From assembly GCF_001691555.1 (NCBI RefSeq), contig NZ_MAYN01000008.1, positions 700,617 to 764,616 of the forward strand: a stretch of DNA of 64,000 nt, given 5' to 3'. The stretch comes from Pantoea eucrina (GTDB lineage: Bacteria > Pseudomonadota > Gammaproteobacteria > Enterobacterales > Enterobacteriaceae). How positions within the stretch are numbered: the first letter of the stretch is position 1; each line of letters starts with the position of its first letter. Below the pieces are notes generated by a model, which was not told where the DNA came from, did no database searches, and was given only the letters and a program-made list of their open reading frames with translations. Below are positions 8,847-21,383 of the stretch, piece by piece. The translations under genes and the position numbers were made by a program.

Positions 8847-9746
8847 TTACGCCAGAAGCGCACACTGTGGCGGCAGGCGACAGCTGATTGCCCCCGACAG
8901 CACGTCAATGGTGAATTCACTGCCGCTCAGCGGTTCACCGTCCAGATTAAACGTCATCTCATGCGGCGAGCGAATGGTCAGGGAGTCGAGCTGAGCCGAC
9001 ACAATATTAGGGTTCTCATCATCGCGCGTCAGCGAATGGAACAGCGTTGGCAGCAGCTCCTGCGCGGTCACGATGCTGAGGTTAAGCTGACCATCGTTGA
9101 TCAGCGCATCCGGGCAGAGGCGCTGTCCGCCACCCGCCTGGCGACCATTGCCGATACCGATAACCAGCGCGTCCCCCTGCCAGCTGAAACCAGGCCCGCT
9201 GATTTCACAGCTGTCAGGTTTTAGCGCATCCACGCGCATTAGACCGTGAATAAAGTAAGAGACGCCTCCCAGCGCGGATTTCAGCTTCTCCGGCGTTTCG
9301 GTGGTGATGCGCGTACCAAAGCCGCCGGTCGCCATATTGATAAAATAGCGGTCGCCATTGACCCGTGCCAGATCGATAGCGGTGGCTTTACCCACTACGG
9401 CAAGGCGCAGCGCCGGCTCCATTTCAGCCGGAATACCCACGCTGGTGGCAAAATCGTTGGCGGTGCCCAGCGGCAGAATACCGAGCACCGGACGCGAGGC
9501 GTCGGGCACGGCAGCCAGCGCCGTGGCAATCTCATTAATGGTGCCGTCGCCGCCACCTGCGATAACGGTTTCCGCCTGCAGAGCAACCGCTTCCTGTACA
9601 TAGCGATCGCCATCACCCTTTTCCCAGGTGACGCGCACGGCCAGATTAAAGCCCTCTTCGCGCAGCGTATTAACGGCCGCGCGCAGATCCTCATTGCCGG
9701 CGCCTTTTCCATTCAGGATCAGCAGCGTGAGCGGTGTAGTGTGCAT
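8847..9746 (-). CDS. yegS: Lipid kinase YegS
   Basis: Diacylglycerol-kinase-fold enzyme; the E. coli protein phosphorylates phosphatidylglycerol in vitro. The nucleotide-binding signature [14 protein letters not shown] starts at residue 64, following the early [15 protein letters not shown] strand-loop. The C-terminal beta-sandwich contains the conserved [11 protein letters not shown] segment. At 299 residues it equals E. coli YegS. No signal peptide is visible, so it is expected at the cytoplasmic face of the inner membrane. It is transcribed alone, convergent with the oxidoreductase. Confidence 0.95.
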   Translation of the reverse strand: MHTTPLTLLILNGKGAGNEDLRAAVNTLREEGFNLAVRVTWEKGDGDRYVQEAVALQAETVIAGGGDGTINEIATALAAVPDASRPVLGILPLGTANDFATSVGIPAEMEPALRLAVVGKATAIDLARVNGDRYFINMATGGFGTRITTETPEKLKSALGGVSYFIHGLMRVDALKPDSCEISGPGFSWQGDALVIGIGNGRQAGGGQRLCPDALINDGQLNLSIVTAQELLPTLFHSLTRDDENPNIVSAQLDSLTIRSPHEMTFNLDGEPLSGSEFTIDVLSGAISCRLPPQCALLA

Positions 9747-9823
9747 CTTCAGTTCCTTGAAACGTGAGACAGGGATGTGGTTATAGCATAGCTGCGGCGG
9801 GAACTTTATCGGCAGGCGCTGAA

Positions 9824-9856
9824 AAAAGAAAACCCGCGCGGGGGAGCCGGGCGGGT
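9824..9856 (-). terminator. Probable terminator downstream of yegQ
   Basis: On the reverse strand ACCCGC pairs with GCGGGT around a C-rich loop, followed by TTTTCTTTTTT. It ends the yegQ transcript before yegS. Confidence 0.6.
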
Positions 9857-9974
9857 AAATGAGGTGGTTCCTGGTCGTGCATGCTGGATATTGTTACTCA
9901 TTAGCAGCAGGCGCGATTCTAAAGCGCGGCGTTGCGACCGTCTGTGATCCTGTTCTAACTTCGCCGCCTTTTTT

Positions 9975-11345
9975 TCATTTTGTGCGATTTTTGCCGTGCG
10001 GATCGCTGGTGGTGTTGCCTTCAGGGAGATTGCGCAGCAGCAGTGCAAAAGTGAGATCCACTTCTGCCGGCACCGGGATCCAGACCCGATGACCGTCGCC
10101 GGGTGCAATGCCGATCGCTTCAGCGCGATCGTTTTGCATCGCCTCCAGCGTGCAGGTCAGGTTGCCCTGCGGCGTCATGATCTCCACCGCATCGCCCTGC
10201 AGAAATTTGTTTTTCACCGCAATCTGTGCCCAGTCACCGCGCCGCTCGCCGGTAAACTCGCCCACAAACTGCTGGCGCTCAGAAACGGAAAAACCCTGCT
10301 CATAATTCTGGTAGCTGTCATGGGTGTGGCGGCGCAGAAAGCCTTCGGTATAACCCCGATGCGCCAGACCTTCCAGCGTGGCGAGCAGAGAAGTATCAAA
10401 GGGTTTACCCGCTGCGGCGTCATCGATGGCGCGGCGATAGACCTGCGCGGTCCGCGCACAGTAGTAGAATGATTTGGTGCGTCCTTCAATTTTCAGCGAG
10501 TGGATGCCCATCGCGCTCAGCTGCTCCACGTGCGCCACCGCACGCAAATCCTTTGAGTTCATGATGTAGGTGCCGTGCTCATCTTCAAAGGCGCTCATTA
10601 CCTCGCCGGGCTTCATTTTCTCTTCCAGCAGAAACAGCCGGTCGGTTGGTGCGTTGTGGCCGGGCACGGGAGCCTGCTGTCCGGACGGCTCATGCATGCC
10701 GGTAATATTGCCGACCTCATCCTGCTGACCTTCGGAGACCTTATACGACCAGCGGCAGGCGTTGGTACAGGTGCCCTGGTTTGGATCGCGTTTGTTGAGA
10801 TAGCCAGAGAGCAGGCAGCGGCCGGAGTAGGCCATGCAGAGCGCGCCGTGAACAAAGATCTCCAGTTCCATCTCCGGCACCTGCGTGCGGATCTCCGCAA
10901 TCTCCTCCAGCGAAAGCTCGCGTGACAGAATGACGCGCGTCAGCCCCATCTGCTGCCAGAATTTTACCGTGGCCCAGTTGACGGCGTTGGCCTGCACGGA
11001 AAGGTGGATGGAGATGGCCGGAAACGCCTCGCGCACCAGCATAATCAGCCCCGGATCGGACATAATCAGCGCATCCGGCTGCATTGCCACCACCGGTGTG
11101 AGGTCGCGAATAAACGTTTTCAGTTTGGCGTTATGCGGCGCGATATTAACCACCACATAGAATTTTTTACCCAGCGCGTGCGCTTCAGCGATCCCCTGCG
11201 CCAGATTGTCATGTGTGAATTCGTTGTTGCGTACGCGCAGACTGTAGCGCGGCTGCCCGGCATAAACGGCATCAGCGCCGTAGGCAAAGGCGTAACGCAT
11301 ATTTTTCAGCGTTCCCGCCGGGGAGAGCAGTTCAGGTTTAAACAT
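9975..11345 (-). CDS. yegQ: tRNA hydroxylation protein P (TrhP/YegQ), U32 family
   Basis: Member of the collagenase-like U32 family. In E. coli TrhP (YegQ) is needed for prephenate-dependent formation of 5-hydroxyuridine at position 34 of tRNAs. The start MFKPELLSPAGTLKNMRYAF is characteristic. The conserved cysteines are C170 and C177 (GALCMAYSGRC) and C193 and C197 (GTCTNAC), the set expected for an Fe-S cluster. At 456 residues it has the family length. It sits downstream of baeR on the same strand, but about 130 bp away and separated by an intergenic region, so it is probably a separate unit. Also called trhP. Confidence 0.95.
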   Translation of the reverse strand: MFKPELLSPAGTLKNMRYAFAYGADAVYAGQPRYSLRVRNNEFTHDNLAQGIAEAHALGKKFYVVVNIAPHNAKLKTFIRDLTPVVAMQPDALIMSDPGLIMLVREAFPAISIHLSVQANAVNWATVKFWQQMGLTRVILSRELSLEEIAEIRTQVPEMELEIFVHGALCMAYSGRCLLSGYLNKRDPNQGTCTNACRWSYKVSEGQQDEVGNITGMHEPSGQQAPVPGHNAPTDRLFLLEEKMKPGEVMSAFEDEHGTYIMNSKDLRAVAHVEQLSAMGIHSLKIEGRTKSFYYCARTAQVYRRAIDDAAAGKPFDTSLLATLEGLAHRGYTEGFLRRHTHDSYQNYEQGFSVSERQQFVGEFTGERRGDWAQIAVKNKFLQGDAVEIMTPQGNLTCTLEAMQNDRAEAIGIAPGDGHRVWIPVPAEVDLTFALLLRNLPEGNTTSDPHGKNRTK

Positions 11346-11481
11346 GGAAGACTCACTGATGTCAGGTCAGCTGGCCATCGCGGATGGCCGCAGCAGAAGC
11401 CGCAGCGTGCGGCTCTGCAAAAGAGGCGGGAATTGTAGGCAGGGTGCGGAGTGAAGTAAATTGATCGGGATCAATAACAGG

Positions 11482-12189
11482 CTATGCCAGCCGGCACATA
11501 TCCGCCTCCCAGCGATAGCCGATACCATATACCGCACGAATAAACGGCTGATCGGCATCCAGCGCCTCAAGCTTGCGGCGCAGGTTTTTGATATGGCTGT
11601 CAATAGTACGGTCGGTCACTACACGGTAATCATCATAAAGCTGATTCAGCAGCTGCTCGCGGGAAAACACTTTACCGGGTTCCAGCGACAGCGTTTTCAG
11701 CAGGCGGAACTCCGCCGGCGTCAGCTCCAGCGGAGCGGCACGCCAGCTGGCCTGAAAGCGACCTTCGTCAATCATCAGCAGCGACGCCTGCTGCGTCTCT
11801 TCCGGCGATTTACGCACGCGGCGCAGAATGGTTTTCACGCGCGCCACCACTTCGCGCGGGCTGAACGGCTTGCAGATATAGTCATCCGCGCCGGTTTCCA
11901 GCCCCAGCAGGCGGTCAATCTCTTCGGTGCGGGCGGTGACCATAATAATTGGCAGGTCGGAGCTGCGGCGTATTTCGCGGCACAACGTCATACCGTCGCA
12001 GCCCGGCAGCATCAGGTCGAGCAGCATCAGCGCGGGCGTAGTGTGCTGCAGCCAGGCCTGCACTTCGCCGCCACTGGCAATATGATGCGTGCGATAGTTC
12101 GACGCCTGCAGATAATCGATCATCAGCTGCGCCAGCTTGGGTTCATCTTCAACAACAAGAATTAGTGGATCGCTATTTTCCGGGCTCAT
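11482..12189 (-). CDS. baeR: Envelope-stress response regulator BaeR
   Basis: OmpR-family response regulator that activates mdtABCD and spy-type genes when phosphorylated by BaeS. The receiver domain has the acidic pair E14-D15, phospho-acceptor D58 ([10 protein letters not shown]) and the conserved K of YICKPF. The winged-helix output domain ends in [12 protein letters not shown]. At 235 residues the length is normal. It starts 9 bp after the baeS stop and is the last gene of mdtABCD-baeSR, in the same order as E. coli. Confidence 0.95.
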   Translation of the reverse strand: MSPENSDPLILVVEDEPKLAQLMIDYLQASNYRTHHIASGGEVQAWLQHTTPALMLLDLMLPGCDGMTLCREIRRSSDLPIIMVTARTEEIDRLLGLETGADDYICKPFSPREVVARVKTILRRVRKSPEETQQASLLMIDEGRFQASWRAAPLELTPAEFRLLKTLSLEPGKVFSREQLLNQLYDDYRVVTDRTIDSHIKNLRRKLEALDADQPFIRAVYGIGYRWEADMCRLA

Positions 12190-12198
12190 ACGGGCTTT

Positions 12199-13584
12199 CT
12201 ACTGGGGAACATAGGGCAAGTTTAGCCTGATTTGTACGCCACCTAAATCAGAGTGCTCTGCAGAAATCGTACCGCCGTGCGCCTCGACGATATTTTTACA
12301 GATAGCCAGCCCCAGACCGGAGCCTCCACTGGCGCGATTGCGGGAGTTTTCCGCACGGAAAAAGCGCTCGAACAGCTGCGTGCGCTGCGCCGCCGCTACG
12401 CCGGGTGCGCTGTCATCAATACAGAGCAGCCACTGATCCTCCTGCTGCCGCATGGTAATGCGGACGTCGCCGCCGGGATAGGTGTAGCGCAGGCTGTTTT
12501 CCAGCAGGTTCGTAAACAACTGCATCAGCCGGTCAGGATCGCCAAAGCTGCTGGCTTCTGCAGGCAGCTGCAGCTGCAGCGTCAGATGGTGCGTGCGATA
12601 GCGTCCGGCAAAGCTGCCGGCGATCACTTCCAGCAGGTTAACCAGATCCAGCGGCTGTTTGCGGTAGGCAAGGGCACCCGCATCGGAGAGCGACAGCTGA
12701 TGCAGGTCATCCACCAGCTTGGTCAGTACCACCACCTCGCTCTGCAGCGAACTTATCGCCTCAGGCGTGACCTGCCGCACGCCATCCTGTATCGCCTCCA
12801 GCTCGCCACGCAGGATCGCCAGCGGCGTGCGCAGCTCATGGGAGATATCCGCCATGAACGCGCGGCGATTACTCTCATTTTTTTCCAGCGACTGCGCCAG
12901 CTGATTAAAGTCGCGCGCCAGCTGACCAATTTCATCACCGCTATCAACCTTAACCCGGGTAGCAAATTTACCCGCTGCCAGCTGATGCGTGCCCTCTACC
13001 AGCCGTTTGACCGGCGCCAGCAGGCCGCGTGCCAGCAGCCAGGTCACCAGCGCCGCCAGCAGGGTAGAGAGCGTGACGATCATCCAGTTGGTCTGGCGCT
13101 GCTGCCGGTCAAAATTGATATCGGTGCTGCGCGTCAGGTTTTCCGCCGGCGAGGCAATCACCCAGCCGACAATTTTACCGGTGCTGGTGGTGATGTTACG
13201 CCGGGTTCCTTTTGGCGGAATTGGTGCGCGCGGGCCTGACAGCACCTTATATTGCTGATCGATGATCCAGAACTGTGTGCGCCAGCCGTGCGGCGGCAGC
13301 GGATTGTGGCTGCCAGGGTTCTGCTCCAGCGAGCGCAGAATGGTGAAGATAAGCCGATCGTTCTGGCGCAGGAAATCCCAGCTGCCGTGCTGCTCATACT
13401 GATCCGCCAGCGCATCACTCAGCAGCGTCAGCCGCTGTTCGTTGCCCTTTTTAATGTAATCAACAAAGCCATGCTCAAAGCTGAGCCGTACTCCCCAGTG
13501 CATAGTAATAATGACCAGCATGCAGGTGCCAAAAATCGCCATAAAGAGTTTGGCGCCGATGCCGGGCCGGAAACGCGCAATCAC
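12199..13584 (-). CDS. baeS: Sensor histidine kinase BaeS
   Basis: Inner-membrane histidine kinase for envelope and metal or indole stress. A membrane segment at about residues 12-30 is followed by a periplasmic sensor region, a second membrane segment at about 166-190, HAMP, and the H-box [12 protein letters not shown] with phospho-accepting H249. The ATPase domain shows [13 protein letters not shown] (N box), DDSAPGV (G1) and [10 protein letters not shown] (G2). The 461-residue length fits. Its start overlaps the mdtD stop by 4 bp, showing translational coupling inside the operon. Confidence 0.95.
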   Translation of the reverse strand: MIARFRPGIGAKLFMAIFGTCMLVIITMHWGVRLSFEHGFVDYIKKGNEQRLTLLSDALADQYEQHGSWDFLRQNDRLIFTILRSLEQNPGSHNPLPPHGWRTQFWIIDQQYKVLSGPRAPIPPKGTRRNITTSTGKIVGWVIASPAENLTRSTDINFDRQQRQTNWMIVTLSTLLAALVTWLLARGLLAPVKRLVEGTHQLAAGKFATRVKVDSGDEIGQLARDFNQLAQSLEKNESNRRAFMADISHELRTPLAILRGELEAIQDGVRQVTPEAISSLQSEVVVLTKLVDDLHQLSLSDAGALAYRKQPLDLVNLLEVIAGSFAGRYRTHHLTLQLQLPAEASSFGDPDRLMQLFTNLLENSLRYTYPGGDVRITMRQQEDQWLLCIDDSAPGVAAAQRTQLFERFFRAENSRNRASGGSGLGLAICKNIVEAHGGTISAEHSDLGGVQIRLNLPYVPQ

Positions 13585-14978
13585 TTATTGCTCCTGGTTC
13601 TGAGATCAACATTTTTACTGAGGGCTTCCGGTACCCGCCAGAACACCAGCGCCGGCAGGGCGATCACCACCACCATACAGAGCCAGGTCCAGGCAAAGGT
13701 CTGCTGCGCCATGTCGCTGCCGGCAGCGGCCTGATGGCCAAACGCGCCAAGCAGCAGACCGGCGAGCGTGACGCCGATACTCATCGACAATTGCATGATC
13801 ATCGACAGCAAGCTGTTGCCACCGGAGGCGAGATCGTCCGGCAGATCTTTCAGCGTCAGGGTATTCATGGCGGAAAAACGCAGGGCATTGACCATGCCGA
13901 GCAGCAGCAATACCAGCGGGAGGAGCCAGATCCAGCCGGCCAGCGCCACCACGGCAAACAGCGCTACGACCCCTGCCAGCGCCAGCGTGCTGCTGACCAG
14001 TACGCGGCGGTAGCCAAACAGATTCACGATGCGCACCACCACACGCTTGATGCCCATATTTCCCAGCACCATCGGGATCATCATCAGCCCGGCATGAAAC
14101 GGCGTGAAGCCAAGACCTACCTGCAGAAACACCGGCGTCATAAACGGCAGCATGCCGCTGCCGATGCGCCCGGTAAAGCTGCCGAGCAGACCAATCGAAT
14201 AGAGACGGTTATCAAACAGCCGCAGGCTGAACAGCGCGTTGTCATTATGGCGGCCGTGCATCAGATAGAACAGCAGCGACAGTACACCGGTGAGGATCAG
14301 GAGACCGGGCAGCAGTGCGCCGCTGCCGCCGCCATCCAGCGCCAGCGTCAGCGCCGCCATGCCAGCCGCCAGCAGCAGAAAGCCGGCAAAGTCAAACCGG
14401 CGCGTCTGCATGGTGTAGTTAGGCATCAGCATCAGCGTGGCGATAGCACCAATAATCCCGACCGGGATATTGATGAGAAAAATCCAGTGCCAGCTGGCGT
14501 ATTCAACCAGTACGCCGCCGAGTGCCGGACCGAGCAGCGGGCCAATCTGCCCCGGCAGGGTGACAAAGGTCATGGCGGACATATATTGCTCGCGCGGCAC
14601 AATTTTCATGACCGTTAAGCGGCCCACCGGCACCATCATCGCGCCGCCGATGCCCTGCACCACGCGCGCCAGGACCAGCTGGTTAAGCGTGGCAGCCAGC
14701 GCACAAAACAGCGATCCGACGCTGAACAGCACAATCGCGCTGAAAAAGATGTTACGCACGCCAAAGCGATCAGCCAGCCAGCCGCTCAGCGGCAGCATCA
14801 CCGCAACCGTCAGAACGTAAGAGACGATAACGGAATGCATATGCAGCGGGCTGACGCCGAGATCCTGTGCCATAGAGGGCAGCGCGGTGTTGACAATGGT
14901 GGTATCCAGCGTCTGCATAAAGAAGCCAAACGCCACAATCCAGAGCTGCCAGCGTACCGTGGTGGCAGGTGTATTCAT
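13581..14978 (-). CDS. mdtD: MFS transporter MdtD
   Basis: Major-facilitator transporter of the DHA2 (14-helix) type. The E. coli homologue, encoded in the mdt operon, has been linked to iron-citrate efflux rather than drug resistance. The first helix begins [21 protein letters not shown], with the family's D in [11 protein letters not shown], and the motif A-like loop [11 protein letters not shown] follows. I chose ATG 14978 (465 residues) because GGAGGAGAG sits just upstream; the frame is open 15 codons further with poorer support. It is separated from mdtC by about 210 bp of palindromic repeats, unusual within this operon. Confidence 0.93.
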   Translation of the reverse strand: MNTPATTVRWQLWIVAFGFFMQTLDTTIVNTALPSMAQDLGVSPLHMHSVIVSYVLTVAVMLPLSGWLADRFGVRNIFFSAIVLFSVGSLFCALAATLNQLVLARVVQGIGGAMMVPVGRLTVMKIVPREQYMSAMTFVTLPGQIGPLLGPALGGVLVEYASWHWIFLINIPVGIIGAIATLMLMPNYTMQTRRFDFAGFLLLAAGMAALTLALDGGGSGALLPGLLILTGVLSLLFYLMHGRHNDNALFSLRLFDNRLYSIGLLGSFTGRIGSGMLPFMTPVFLQVGLGFTPFHAGLMMIPMVLGNMGIKRVVVRIVNLFGYRRVLVSSTLALAGVVALFAVVALAGWIWLLPLVLLLLGMVNALRFSAMNTLTLKDLPDDLASGGNSLLSMIMQLSMSIGVTLAGLLLGAFGHQAAAGSDMAQQTFAWTWLCMVVVIALPALVFWRVPEALSKNVDLRTRSNK

Positions 14979-15015
14979 CTTCTCTCCTCCAGCGTAAGGG
15001 CACGTTCGTTTATCC

Positions 15016-15188
15016 GGGCGCATTAATGCATTATCGCCCCTGCAGGGGCGCCATTAATGGCGCCCGGGTTTCGTGCGCGTTGTTTGCCAGGGGCGCATTA
15101 ATGCCGCAATCGTCCGCGTAGGGGCGCCATTAATGGCGCCCTGGATTCATGTGCGTTCGGTTGCCAGGGGCGCATAAATGCGCCCCCT
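15016..15188. repeat. Cluster of five palindromic repeats between mdtC and mdtD
   Basis: Five imperfect palindromes in tandem alternate between GGGGCGCATTAATGCG-type and AGGGGCGCCATTAATGGCGCCC-type units: 15016-15040, 15044-15065, 15089-15115, 15120-15142 and 15166-15188. Spacers share the wording TTCATGTGCG / TTCGTGCGCG and GGTTGCCAG / GTTTGCCAG, so the array looks duplicated as about 75-bp blocks. The last unit overlaps the mdtC stop codon. In transcripts these would fold into strong stems and could affect mdtD-baeSR expression. Confidence 0.8.
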
Positions 15189-18100
15189 ACGGCATCCGGG
15201 TGGCTGCCGGCTCCGTAACTGCTCTGCGGCGGCGTAATTTATCCATCAGCAGATAGACCACCGGCGTGGTGTAGAGCGTCAGCAGCTGGCTTACCACCAG
15301 GCCACCGGCGATGGTGATGCCCAGCGGTTGCCGCAGCTCGGCCCCGTCACCGCTGGTCAGCACCAGCGGCAGTGCACCAAACAGCGCGGCCAGCGTGGTC
15401 ATCAGAATCGGACGAAAACGCAGCTGACACGCCTGAAAAATCGCTTCACGCGGACTCAGCTGCTGCCGGCGTTCCGCCTCCAGCGCAAAATCGACCATCA
15501 TGATGGCGTTCTTTTTCACAATGCCTATCAGCAGCAAAATACCAATCAGCGCAATCAGACTGAACGGCGTATCAAACAGCTTCAGCGCCAGCAGCGCGCC
15601 GGTTCCGGCCGACGGCAGCGTCGACAGAATCGTCAGCGGGTGTACATAGCTCTCATACAGAATACCCAGCACGATATAGACCGCCGCAATGGCCGCCAGC
15701 ATCAGCCAGAGCTGGCTGGACTGCGACTGCTGAAACACCTGCGCGGTACCGGCAAAGCTGCCGCGCACGCTGGAGGGCACCCCCAGAGCCGTCATGGTGC
15801 GATCGATCGCCGCAGAGGCCTGCGACAGTGAAACGCCTTCCGGCAAATTAAACGAAATGGTTGTCGCCGCAGAAAGCCCCTCATGGTTGACGGACAGCGG
15901 TGCGTTAGCGGGCTGCCAGCGGGCAAAGCCGCTCAGCGGGATCGCTTTACCGTCGCTGCTGACCACAAACATCTGGTCGAGCGCGCTGATATCCTGGGTA
16001 TAGCGCGGATCCACCTCCATCACCACTTTATACTGATTCAGCGGCTGATAGATGGTTGAGATCTGGCGCTGGCCAAAGGCGTTGTTCAGCAGATCATTGG
16101 CGGCTGAAACGTCTATGCCCAGGCGCGCCATGCTTTCGCGATCGTAGGTGATGGCCATTTCGCTGCCTTTATCCTGCTGATCGGAGTTAACATCAGCGAG
16201 CTGCGGCAGGGCAGAGAAGGCTTTGCGAATTTTGGGTTCCCATTCACGCAAGTCGGCGAGGTTATCCGACAGCAGGCTGTACTGATAGCTGGCGTTCGAC
16301 TCGCGCCCGCCGACGCGAATATCCTGCACGGCGTTCAGATAGAGGCTGGCACCCGGCTCTTTGGCCAGTTTAGTACGCAGACGGGCGATCACCTGCTGGG
16401 CGCTTTCGCTGCGCTCAGTGAGGGGTTTCAGCGCGATAAACATCAGGCCGCTGTTGGTGCCCAGACCGCCGATAAAGCCAGTGACATTATCCACCGCCGG
16501 ATCCATTTTGATGATATTCATAAAATCTTCCAGCTTACCGCGCATCGCCTGAAATGAGATGCTCTGATCGGCAGACAAAAAGCCGCTCAGACGACCGGTA
16601 TCCTGTTCCGGCATAAAGGTTTTGGGAATGGTAATAAACAGCCAGACGGTCATCGCTACCGTGCCGCCGAGCAGCAGCAGCACCCAGATAGCGTGTTGCA
16701 GCACCCGGCGCAGCGAGCGCGCATAGCCGTCCTGCGTCCGCTGCAGCAGCCGGCTGAACAGCCCCGGGGCAGCAGGCTGCGCCGGTTGCGGCTTCAGCAG
16801 ATATGCGCACATCATCGGCGTCAGCGTGACGGAGATAAAGAGCGAGATCAGGATCGCCACCGACAGCGTAATGGCAAACTCCGAAAAGAAGCGTCCGATA
16901 ATGCCGCCAATCATCAGCAGCGGCAAAAACACCGCAATCAGGGACAGGCTCATCGACAGCACGGTGAAGCCGACTTCACGGACGCCGGTCAGCGCCGCCT
17001 GCAGCGGCTTCATACCAGCCTCCACGTGCCGGGCAATATTCTCCAGCACCACAATCGCATCATCCACCACAAACCCGGTGGCGATAGTCAGCGCCATCAG
17101 CGACAGGTTGTTAAGACTGAAGCCGCACAGATACATGGCAGCAAAGGTGCCAATCAGTGAGACCGGCACCGCCGCGGCAGGAATAAGCGTGGCCCGGCCG
17201 TCGCGCAGGAACAAAAACACCACCAGAATCACCAGCACCACGGCAATCACCAGCGACTGCTCCACTTCATGCAGCGAGGCGCGAATAGTTGGCGAGCGAT
17301 CCTGGGCAATCTGCAGATCGATCGCCGCCGGGATGAAATCGTGCAGCACCGGCAGTTCAGCGCGAATGCGATCCACGGTATCGATGATATTGGCGTCCGG
17401 CGACTTCCGGATCACCAGCAGCACCGCTGGCTTGCCGTTGGTCATTCCGGCGTTGCGCACATCCTGCACCGAATCCTGCACGCTGGCGACATCGCTGAGC
17501 CGGACCGCCGCACCGTTGTTATAGTGCACCACCAGCGGCTGATAGGCGCTGGCGCTCTGCAGTTCATCATTGGTACGCAGCTGCCAGCGCTGCTGGCGAT
17601 CGTCGATTGCGCCCTGTGGTCTTCGCTGATTGGCGTTACTGATGGCGCTGCGCACCGCATCCAGCGATACCCCCTGATTAAACAGCGCCTGCGGATTGAG
17701 ATCGACGCGCACGGCGGGCAGCGAACTGCCGCCTACCGTGACGTCGCCGACGCCCTCAATCTGCGACAGTTTTTGCGCCAGCTGCGTCGAGGCGTAATCA
17801 TAGAGCTGACCCGGATTATAGTCGTCCGAGGTCACTGTCAGGATCATGATCGGCGCATCCGAGGGGTTCGCTTTTCGATAAGAAGGCCGGCTCGGCATAC
17901 CCGACGGCAGCAGGCTCTGCGCCGCATTAATCGCCGCCTGCACATCGCGCGCGGCACCATTGATATCGCGGTCAAAATCAAACACCAGAATGATGCGCGT
18001 GCTGCCCAGTGAGTTCGTGGAGGTCATCTCGCTCACGCCGGCGATGCGTCCCAGCGAGCGCTCCAGCGGCGTGGCCACCGAGGCGGCCATGGTTTCCGGC

Positions 18101-18264
18101 GACGCACCCGGCAGCGACGCCGACACCATAATCACCGGAAAGTCGAGCTGGGGCAGCGGGGCAACCGGCAGCAGACGAAAGCCGAGCATCCCCGCCAGCG
18201 CAATCGCCAGCGTCAGCAGGATGGTGGCGACCGGACGATGAATGAAGAGGGCAAAAAACCTCAC
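15187..18264 (-). CDS. mdtC: Multidrug efflux RND subunit MdtC
   Basis: Inner-membrane RND pump protein of the MdtABC-TolC tripartite system, which works as an MdtB/MdtC heteromultimer and exports bile salts, novobiocin and similar compounds. It has the 12-helix RND layout: the first helix begins at [17 protein letters not shown], the large periplasmic loops follow, and the TM4 motif [17 protein letters not shown] carries the paired aspartates of the proton relay. At 1025 residues it equals E. coli MdtC. It overlaps the mdtB stop by 4 bp. The last codons run into a palindromic repeat, so the extreme C-terminus may have been altered by its insertion. Confidence 0.96.
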   Translation of the reverse strand: MRFFALFIHRPVATILLTLAIALAGMLGFRLLPVAPLPQLDFPVIMVSASLPGASPETMAASVATPLERSLGRIAGVSEMTSTNSLGSTRIILVFDFDRDINGAARDVQAAINAAQSLLPSGMPSRPSYRKANPSDAPIMILTVTSDDYNPGQLYDYASTQLAQKLSQIEGVGDVTVGGSSLPAVRVDLNPQALFNQGVSLDAVRSAISNANQRRPQGAIDDRQQRWQLRTNDELQSASAYQPLVVHYNNGAAVRLSDVASVQDSVQDVRNAGMTNGKPAVLLVIRKSPDANIIDTVDRIRAELPVLHDFIPAAIDLQIAQDRSPTIRASLHEVEQSLVIAVVLVILVVFLFLRDGRATLIPAAAVPVSLIGTFAAMYLCGFSLNNLSLMALTIATGFVVDDAIVVLENIARHVEAGMKPLQAALTGVREVGFTVLSMSLSLIAVFLPLLMIGGIIGRFFSEFAITLSVAILISLFISVTLTPMMCAYLLKPQPAQPAAPGLFSRLLQRTQDGYARSLRRVLQHAIWVLLLLGGTVAMTVWLFITIPKTFMPEQDTGRLSGFLSADQSISFQAMRGKLEDFMNIIKMDPAVDNVTGFIGGLGTNSGLMFIALKPLTERSESAQQVIARLRTKLAKEPGASLYLNAVQDIRVGGRESNASYQYSLLSDNLADLREWEPKIRKAFSALPQLADVNSDQQDKGSEMAITYDRESMARLGIDVSAANDLLNNAFGQRQISTIYQPLNQYKVVMEVDPRYTQDISALDQMFVVSSDGKAIPLSGFARWQPANAPLSVNHEGLSAATTISFNLPEGVSLSQASAAIDRTMTALGVPSSVRGSFAGTAQVFQQSQSSQLWLMLAAIAAVYIVLGILYESYVHPLTILSTLPSAGTGALLALKLFDTPFSLIALIGILLLIGIVKKNAIMMVDFALEAERRQQLSPREAIFQACQLRFRPILMTTLAALFGALPLVLTSGDGAELRQPLGITIAGGLVVSQLLTLYTTPVVYLLMDKLRRRRAVTEPAATRMP

Positions 18265-21200
18265 GACTGCGCCTCCGGACGGCTGAAGCGCCGGCGGGTA
18301 GCGTGCGCCAGCCGGTCAAACAGCAGATAGATGACCGGCGTGGTAAACAGCGTCAGGATCTGGCTGAGGATCAGGCCGCCCACCATGGCGATACCGAGCG
18401 GATGCCGCAGCTCGGCCCCGACGCCGGTACTGAGCATCAGCGGCAGCGCACCCAGCAGCGCCGCCAGCGTGGTCATCAGGATCGGGCGGAAGCGCAGCAG
18501 GCAGGCCTGATAGATCGCGTCACGCGGCGCCATGCCCTGTTCACGCTCTGCTGCCAGCGCAAAGTCAATCATCATAATGGCGTTTTTCTTCACAATACCG
18601 ATCAACAGGATGATGCCGATAATGGCAATAATATCGAGTTCGTTGCCGCTCAGCATCAGCGCCAGCAGTGCCCCCACGCCCGCAGTGGGCAGGGTAGAGA
18701 GAATAGTGATCGGATGGATAAAGCTCTCATACAGCACGCCAAGGACGATATACATTGCGACCACGGCAGCCACAATCAGCCAGACGGTGCTGCTCAGCGC
18801 CGCTTCAAACGCCAGCGTACTGCCCTGGAACTGCGTGACAATATCCGACGGCATACCCAGCGCCCCTTCTGCTGCGGTAATGGCCTGCAGCGCCTCCTCC
18901 AGCGAATAGCCGTCGGCTACGTCAAAAGAGAACGTCGCGGACGGGAACTGATCGAGGTGATTGATGCTGAGAGCGGTATGCCGCTCTTCTGTGCTGGCGA
19001 TAGCGCTGAGCGGCACGCTGCCGCCGTCGCTGCTTTTGAGCCGCACACCCTCCAGGCTCGCCAGCCCCGACGTCTGTGCATTATCCTGCTCCAGCACCAC
19101 ACGATACTGGTTTGCCTGCGTGTAAATCGTTGAGATCAGCCGCTGACCAAACGCGTTATACAGCGCATTATCGACATCAGCCATGGATATCCCGAGCCGG
19201 CTGGCGCTGTCGCGATCAACGCGCACATACGCCTCCAGCCCCTGATCCTGCCAGTCGCTGCTGACATTGCGCAGCTGGGGGGCCTCAGCCAGCTGGCTGA
19301 GCAGGGCGGGTACCCAGCTGCTCAGAGCGTCAAGCGAGCCAGACTGCAGCGTAAACTGATAAGGGGTACGGCTGCTCTGCGTCTCAATGGTGAGATCCTG
19401 CACCGGTTGCAGCCAGAGTGAGACCCCCGGGATCTGCGCCACCGCCTGCTGCAGCCGCGCCTGCACCACCGGAATGCGGTCGTCGCGCTCATCCAGCGGC
19501 TTAAGGTTAATTTGCAGCCGGGCACTGTTAAGCGCAGGGTTGGTGCCGTCCACCCCGACAAAAGAGGTCAGGCTTTCAACCGCCGGATCCTTCATCACCA
19601 CGGAGGCCACATCACGCGTGCGCTGCGCCATACTGGCGTAAGAGACCGACTGCGGCGCCTGCAGGGTGCCCTGAATAATGCCGTTATCCTGCTGCGGGAA
19701 GAAGCCTTTCGGGATCATGATCCACAGCAATACCGTCATCAGCAGCGTGCCAAGCGCCACGCTGAGCGTCAGCCACGGATGCCGCAGCACACGTGTCAGT
19801 GCACGTCCGTAACCGGCAATGACCCGCTCAAACAGCGCCTCGCTGGCGCGGGAGAAGCGGTTCTGCCGGCGCAGCGACTCTGCGCTCAGCATGCGCGCGC
19901 ACATCATCGGCGTCAGCGTCAGTGACACCACGGCTGAGATCAGAATGGCAATGGCCAGCGTGACGGCAAATTCACGAAACAGCCGGCCAATTACATCGCC
20001 CATAAACAGCAGCGGGATCAGCACCGCAATCAGCGAGAAGGTGAGCGAAATAATGGTAAAGCCGATCTCTCCCGCGCCTTTCAGCGCGGCAGTCAGCGGT
20101 TTCTCACCTTTCTCGATATAGCGTGAAATATTCTCGATCACCACAATGGCATCATCCACCACAAAGCCGGTGGCGATGGTCAGTGCCATCAGCGTGAGGT
20201 TGTTGATCGAGAAGCCCATAAAATAGATGGCGGCAAACGTACCAATCAGTGAGAGCGGGACCGCCACGGCAGGAATGATCGTGGCCGGGATATTACGCAG
20301 AAACAGGTAGATGATCATGACGACCAGCGCCATGGCCAGCATCAGTTCATGCTGCGTATCAGATACCGAAGCGCGTATGTTTGTTGTGCGATCGGTCAGC
20401 AGTTTCATGTCGACCGATTTAGGCAGCGTGGCGGTCAGTGACGGCAGCAGCGCCCGGATGTTATCGGCGGTGTCGATAATATTGGCACCGGGCTGCCGCT
20501 GCACGTTAAGCACTATCGCCTGCTGGCGGTTAGCCCAGGCTCCCAGCCAGCTGTTCTCTGCGCCCGATTCTATGGTTGCAACGTCCCCCAGCCGCACCGG
20601 TGCGGCGTTGCTGTAGCTGATAATCAGGCGGCGGTAATCTTCTGCCGATGTCATCTGATCGTTTGCTGACAGCGTGACAGATCGTGACGGGCCATCAAGG
20701 CTGCCTTTCGCGGAGTTAACGTTGGCATTACGGATAGCGGTGCGCACATCTTCGCTGGTCAGTCCTAACGCCGCCAGCGCCTGCGCATTCATTTTTACCC
20801 GGACCGCCGGACGCTGTCCGCCGGACAGCGTGACCAGGCCCACGCCGGAGACCTGAGCAATTTTCTGCGCCACGCGCGTTTCAACCATATCCTGCACCTG
20901 CGTCAGCGGCAGGCTGGTTGTGGTGACCGCCAGCGTCATAATCGGCGGATCGGCGGGATTCACCTTACTGTACGCGGGCGGATTAGGCAGATCGTCAGGC
21001 AGCAGGTTAGTGGCGGAGTTAATCGCCGCCTGAACTTCCTGCTCCGCCACATCCAGCGCCAGCGACAGCTGAAACTGCAGCGTGATCACCGAGGCGCCGC
21101 CGGAACTTTGTGACGCCATCTGTTTCAGCCCGGACATCTGCCCGAACTGACGCTCCAGCGGGGCAGTAATCGACGAGGTGATCACATCCGGACTGGCGCC

Positions 21201-21383
21201 GGGGTAGAGCGTGACAACCTGAATAGTGGGGTAGTCCACTTCCGGCAGCGCTGAAACCGGCAGAAAGCGGTAGCCAAGCAGGCCAGCCAGCAGAATCGCA
21301 ATCATCAGCAGCGTGGTGGCCACCGGGCGTAAAATAAACTGACGTGACGGCCCGCCGCCAGCGTCAGGAGGCAGCACCTGCAT
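18261..21383 (-). CDS. mdtB: Multidrug efflux RND subunit MdtB
   Basis: Partner RND pump of MdtC. The opening [20 protein letters not shown] is nearly that of E. coli MdtB, and the length is the same (1040 residues). The TM4 motif [21 protein letters not shown] contains the proton-relay aspartates. The paralogous layout to MdtC is obvious along the whole protein. Its start overlaps the last base of the mdtA stop, and it overlaps mdtC by 4 bp, so mdtABC is tightly coupled. Confidence 0.97.
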   Translation of the reverse strand: MQVLPPDAGGGPSRQFILRPVATTLLMIAILLAGLLGYRFLPVSALPEVDYPTIQVVTLYPGASPDVITSSITAPLERQFGQMSGLKQMASQSSGGASVITLQFQLSLALDVAEQEVQAAINSATNLLPDDLPNPPAYSKVNPADPPIMTLAVTTTSLPLTQVQDMVETRVAQKIAQVSGVGLVTLSGGQRPAVRVKMNAQALAALGLTSEDVRTAIRNANVNSAKGSLDGPSRSVTLSANDQMTSAEDYRRLIISYSNAAPVRLGDVATIESGAENSWLGAWANRQQAIVLNVQRQPGANIIDTADNIRALLPSLTATLPKSVDMKLLTDRTTNIRASVSDTQHELMLAMALVVMIIYLFLRNIPATIIPAVAVPLSLIGTFAAIYFMGFSINNLTLMALTIATGFVVDDAIVVIENISRYIEKGEKPLTAALKGAGEIGFTIISLTFSLIAVLIPLLFMGDVIGRLFREFAVTLAIAILISAVVSLTLTPMMCARMLSAESLRRQNRFSRASEALFERVIAGYGRALTRVLRHPWLTLSVALGTLLMTVLLWIMIPKGFFPQQDNGIIQGTLQAPQSVSYASMAQRTRDVASVVMKDPAVESLTSFVGVDGTNPALNSARLQINLKPLDERDDRIPVVQARLQQAVAQIPGVSLWLQPVQDLTIETQSSRTPYQFTLQSGSLDALSSWVPALLSQLAEAPQLRNVSSDWQDQGLEAYVRVDRDSASRLGISMADVDNALYNAFGQRLISTIYTQANQYRVVLEQDNAQTSGLASLEGVRLKSSDGGSVPLSAIASTEERHTALSINHLDQFPSATFSFDVADGYSLEEALQAITAAEGALGMPSDIVTQFQGSTLAFEAALSSTVWLIVAAVVAMYIVLGVLYESFIHPITILSTLPTAGVGALLALMLSGNELDIIAIIGIILLIGIVKKNAIMMIDFALAAEREQGMAPRDAIYQACLLRFRPILMTTLAALLGALPLMLSTGVGAELRHPLGIAMVGGLILSQILTLFTTPVIYLLFDRLAHATRRRFSRPEAQS

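Noticed and set aside
12253..13239. Forward open frame of 328 codons opposite baeS
   Set aside because: Shadow of baeS; composition is R/Q/A-rich without motifs, and baeS is complete.
13734..14618. Forward open frame of 294 codons opposite mdtD
   Set aside because: Q/H/R-rich antisense translation of hydrophobic MFS helices; not a gene.
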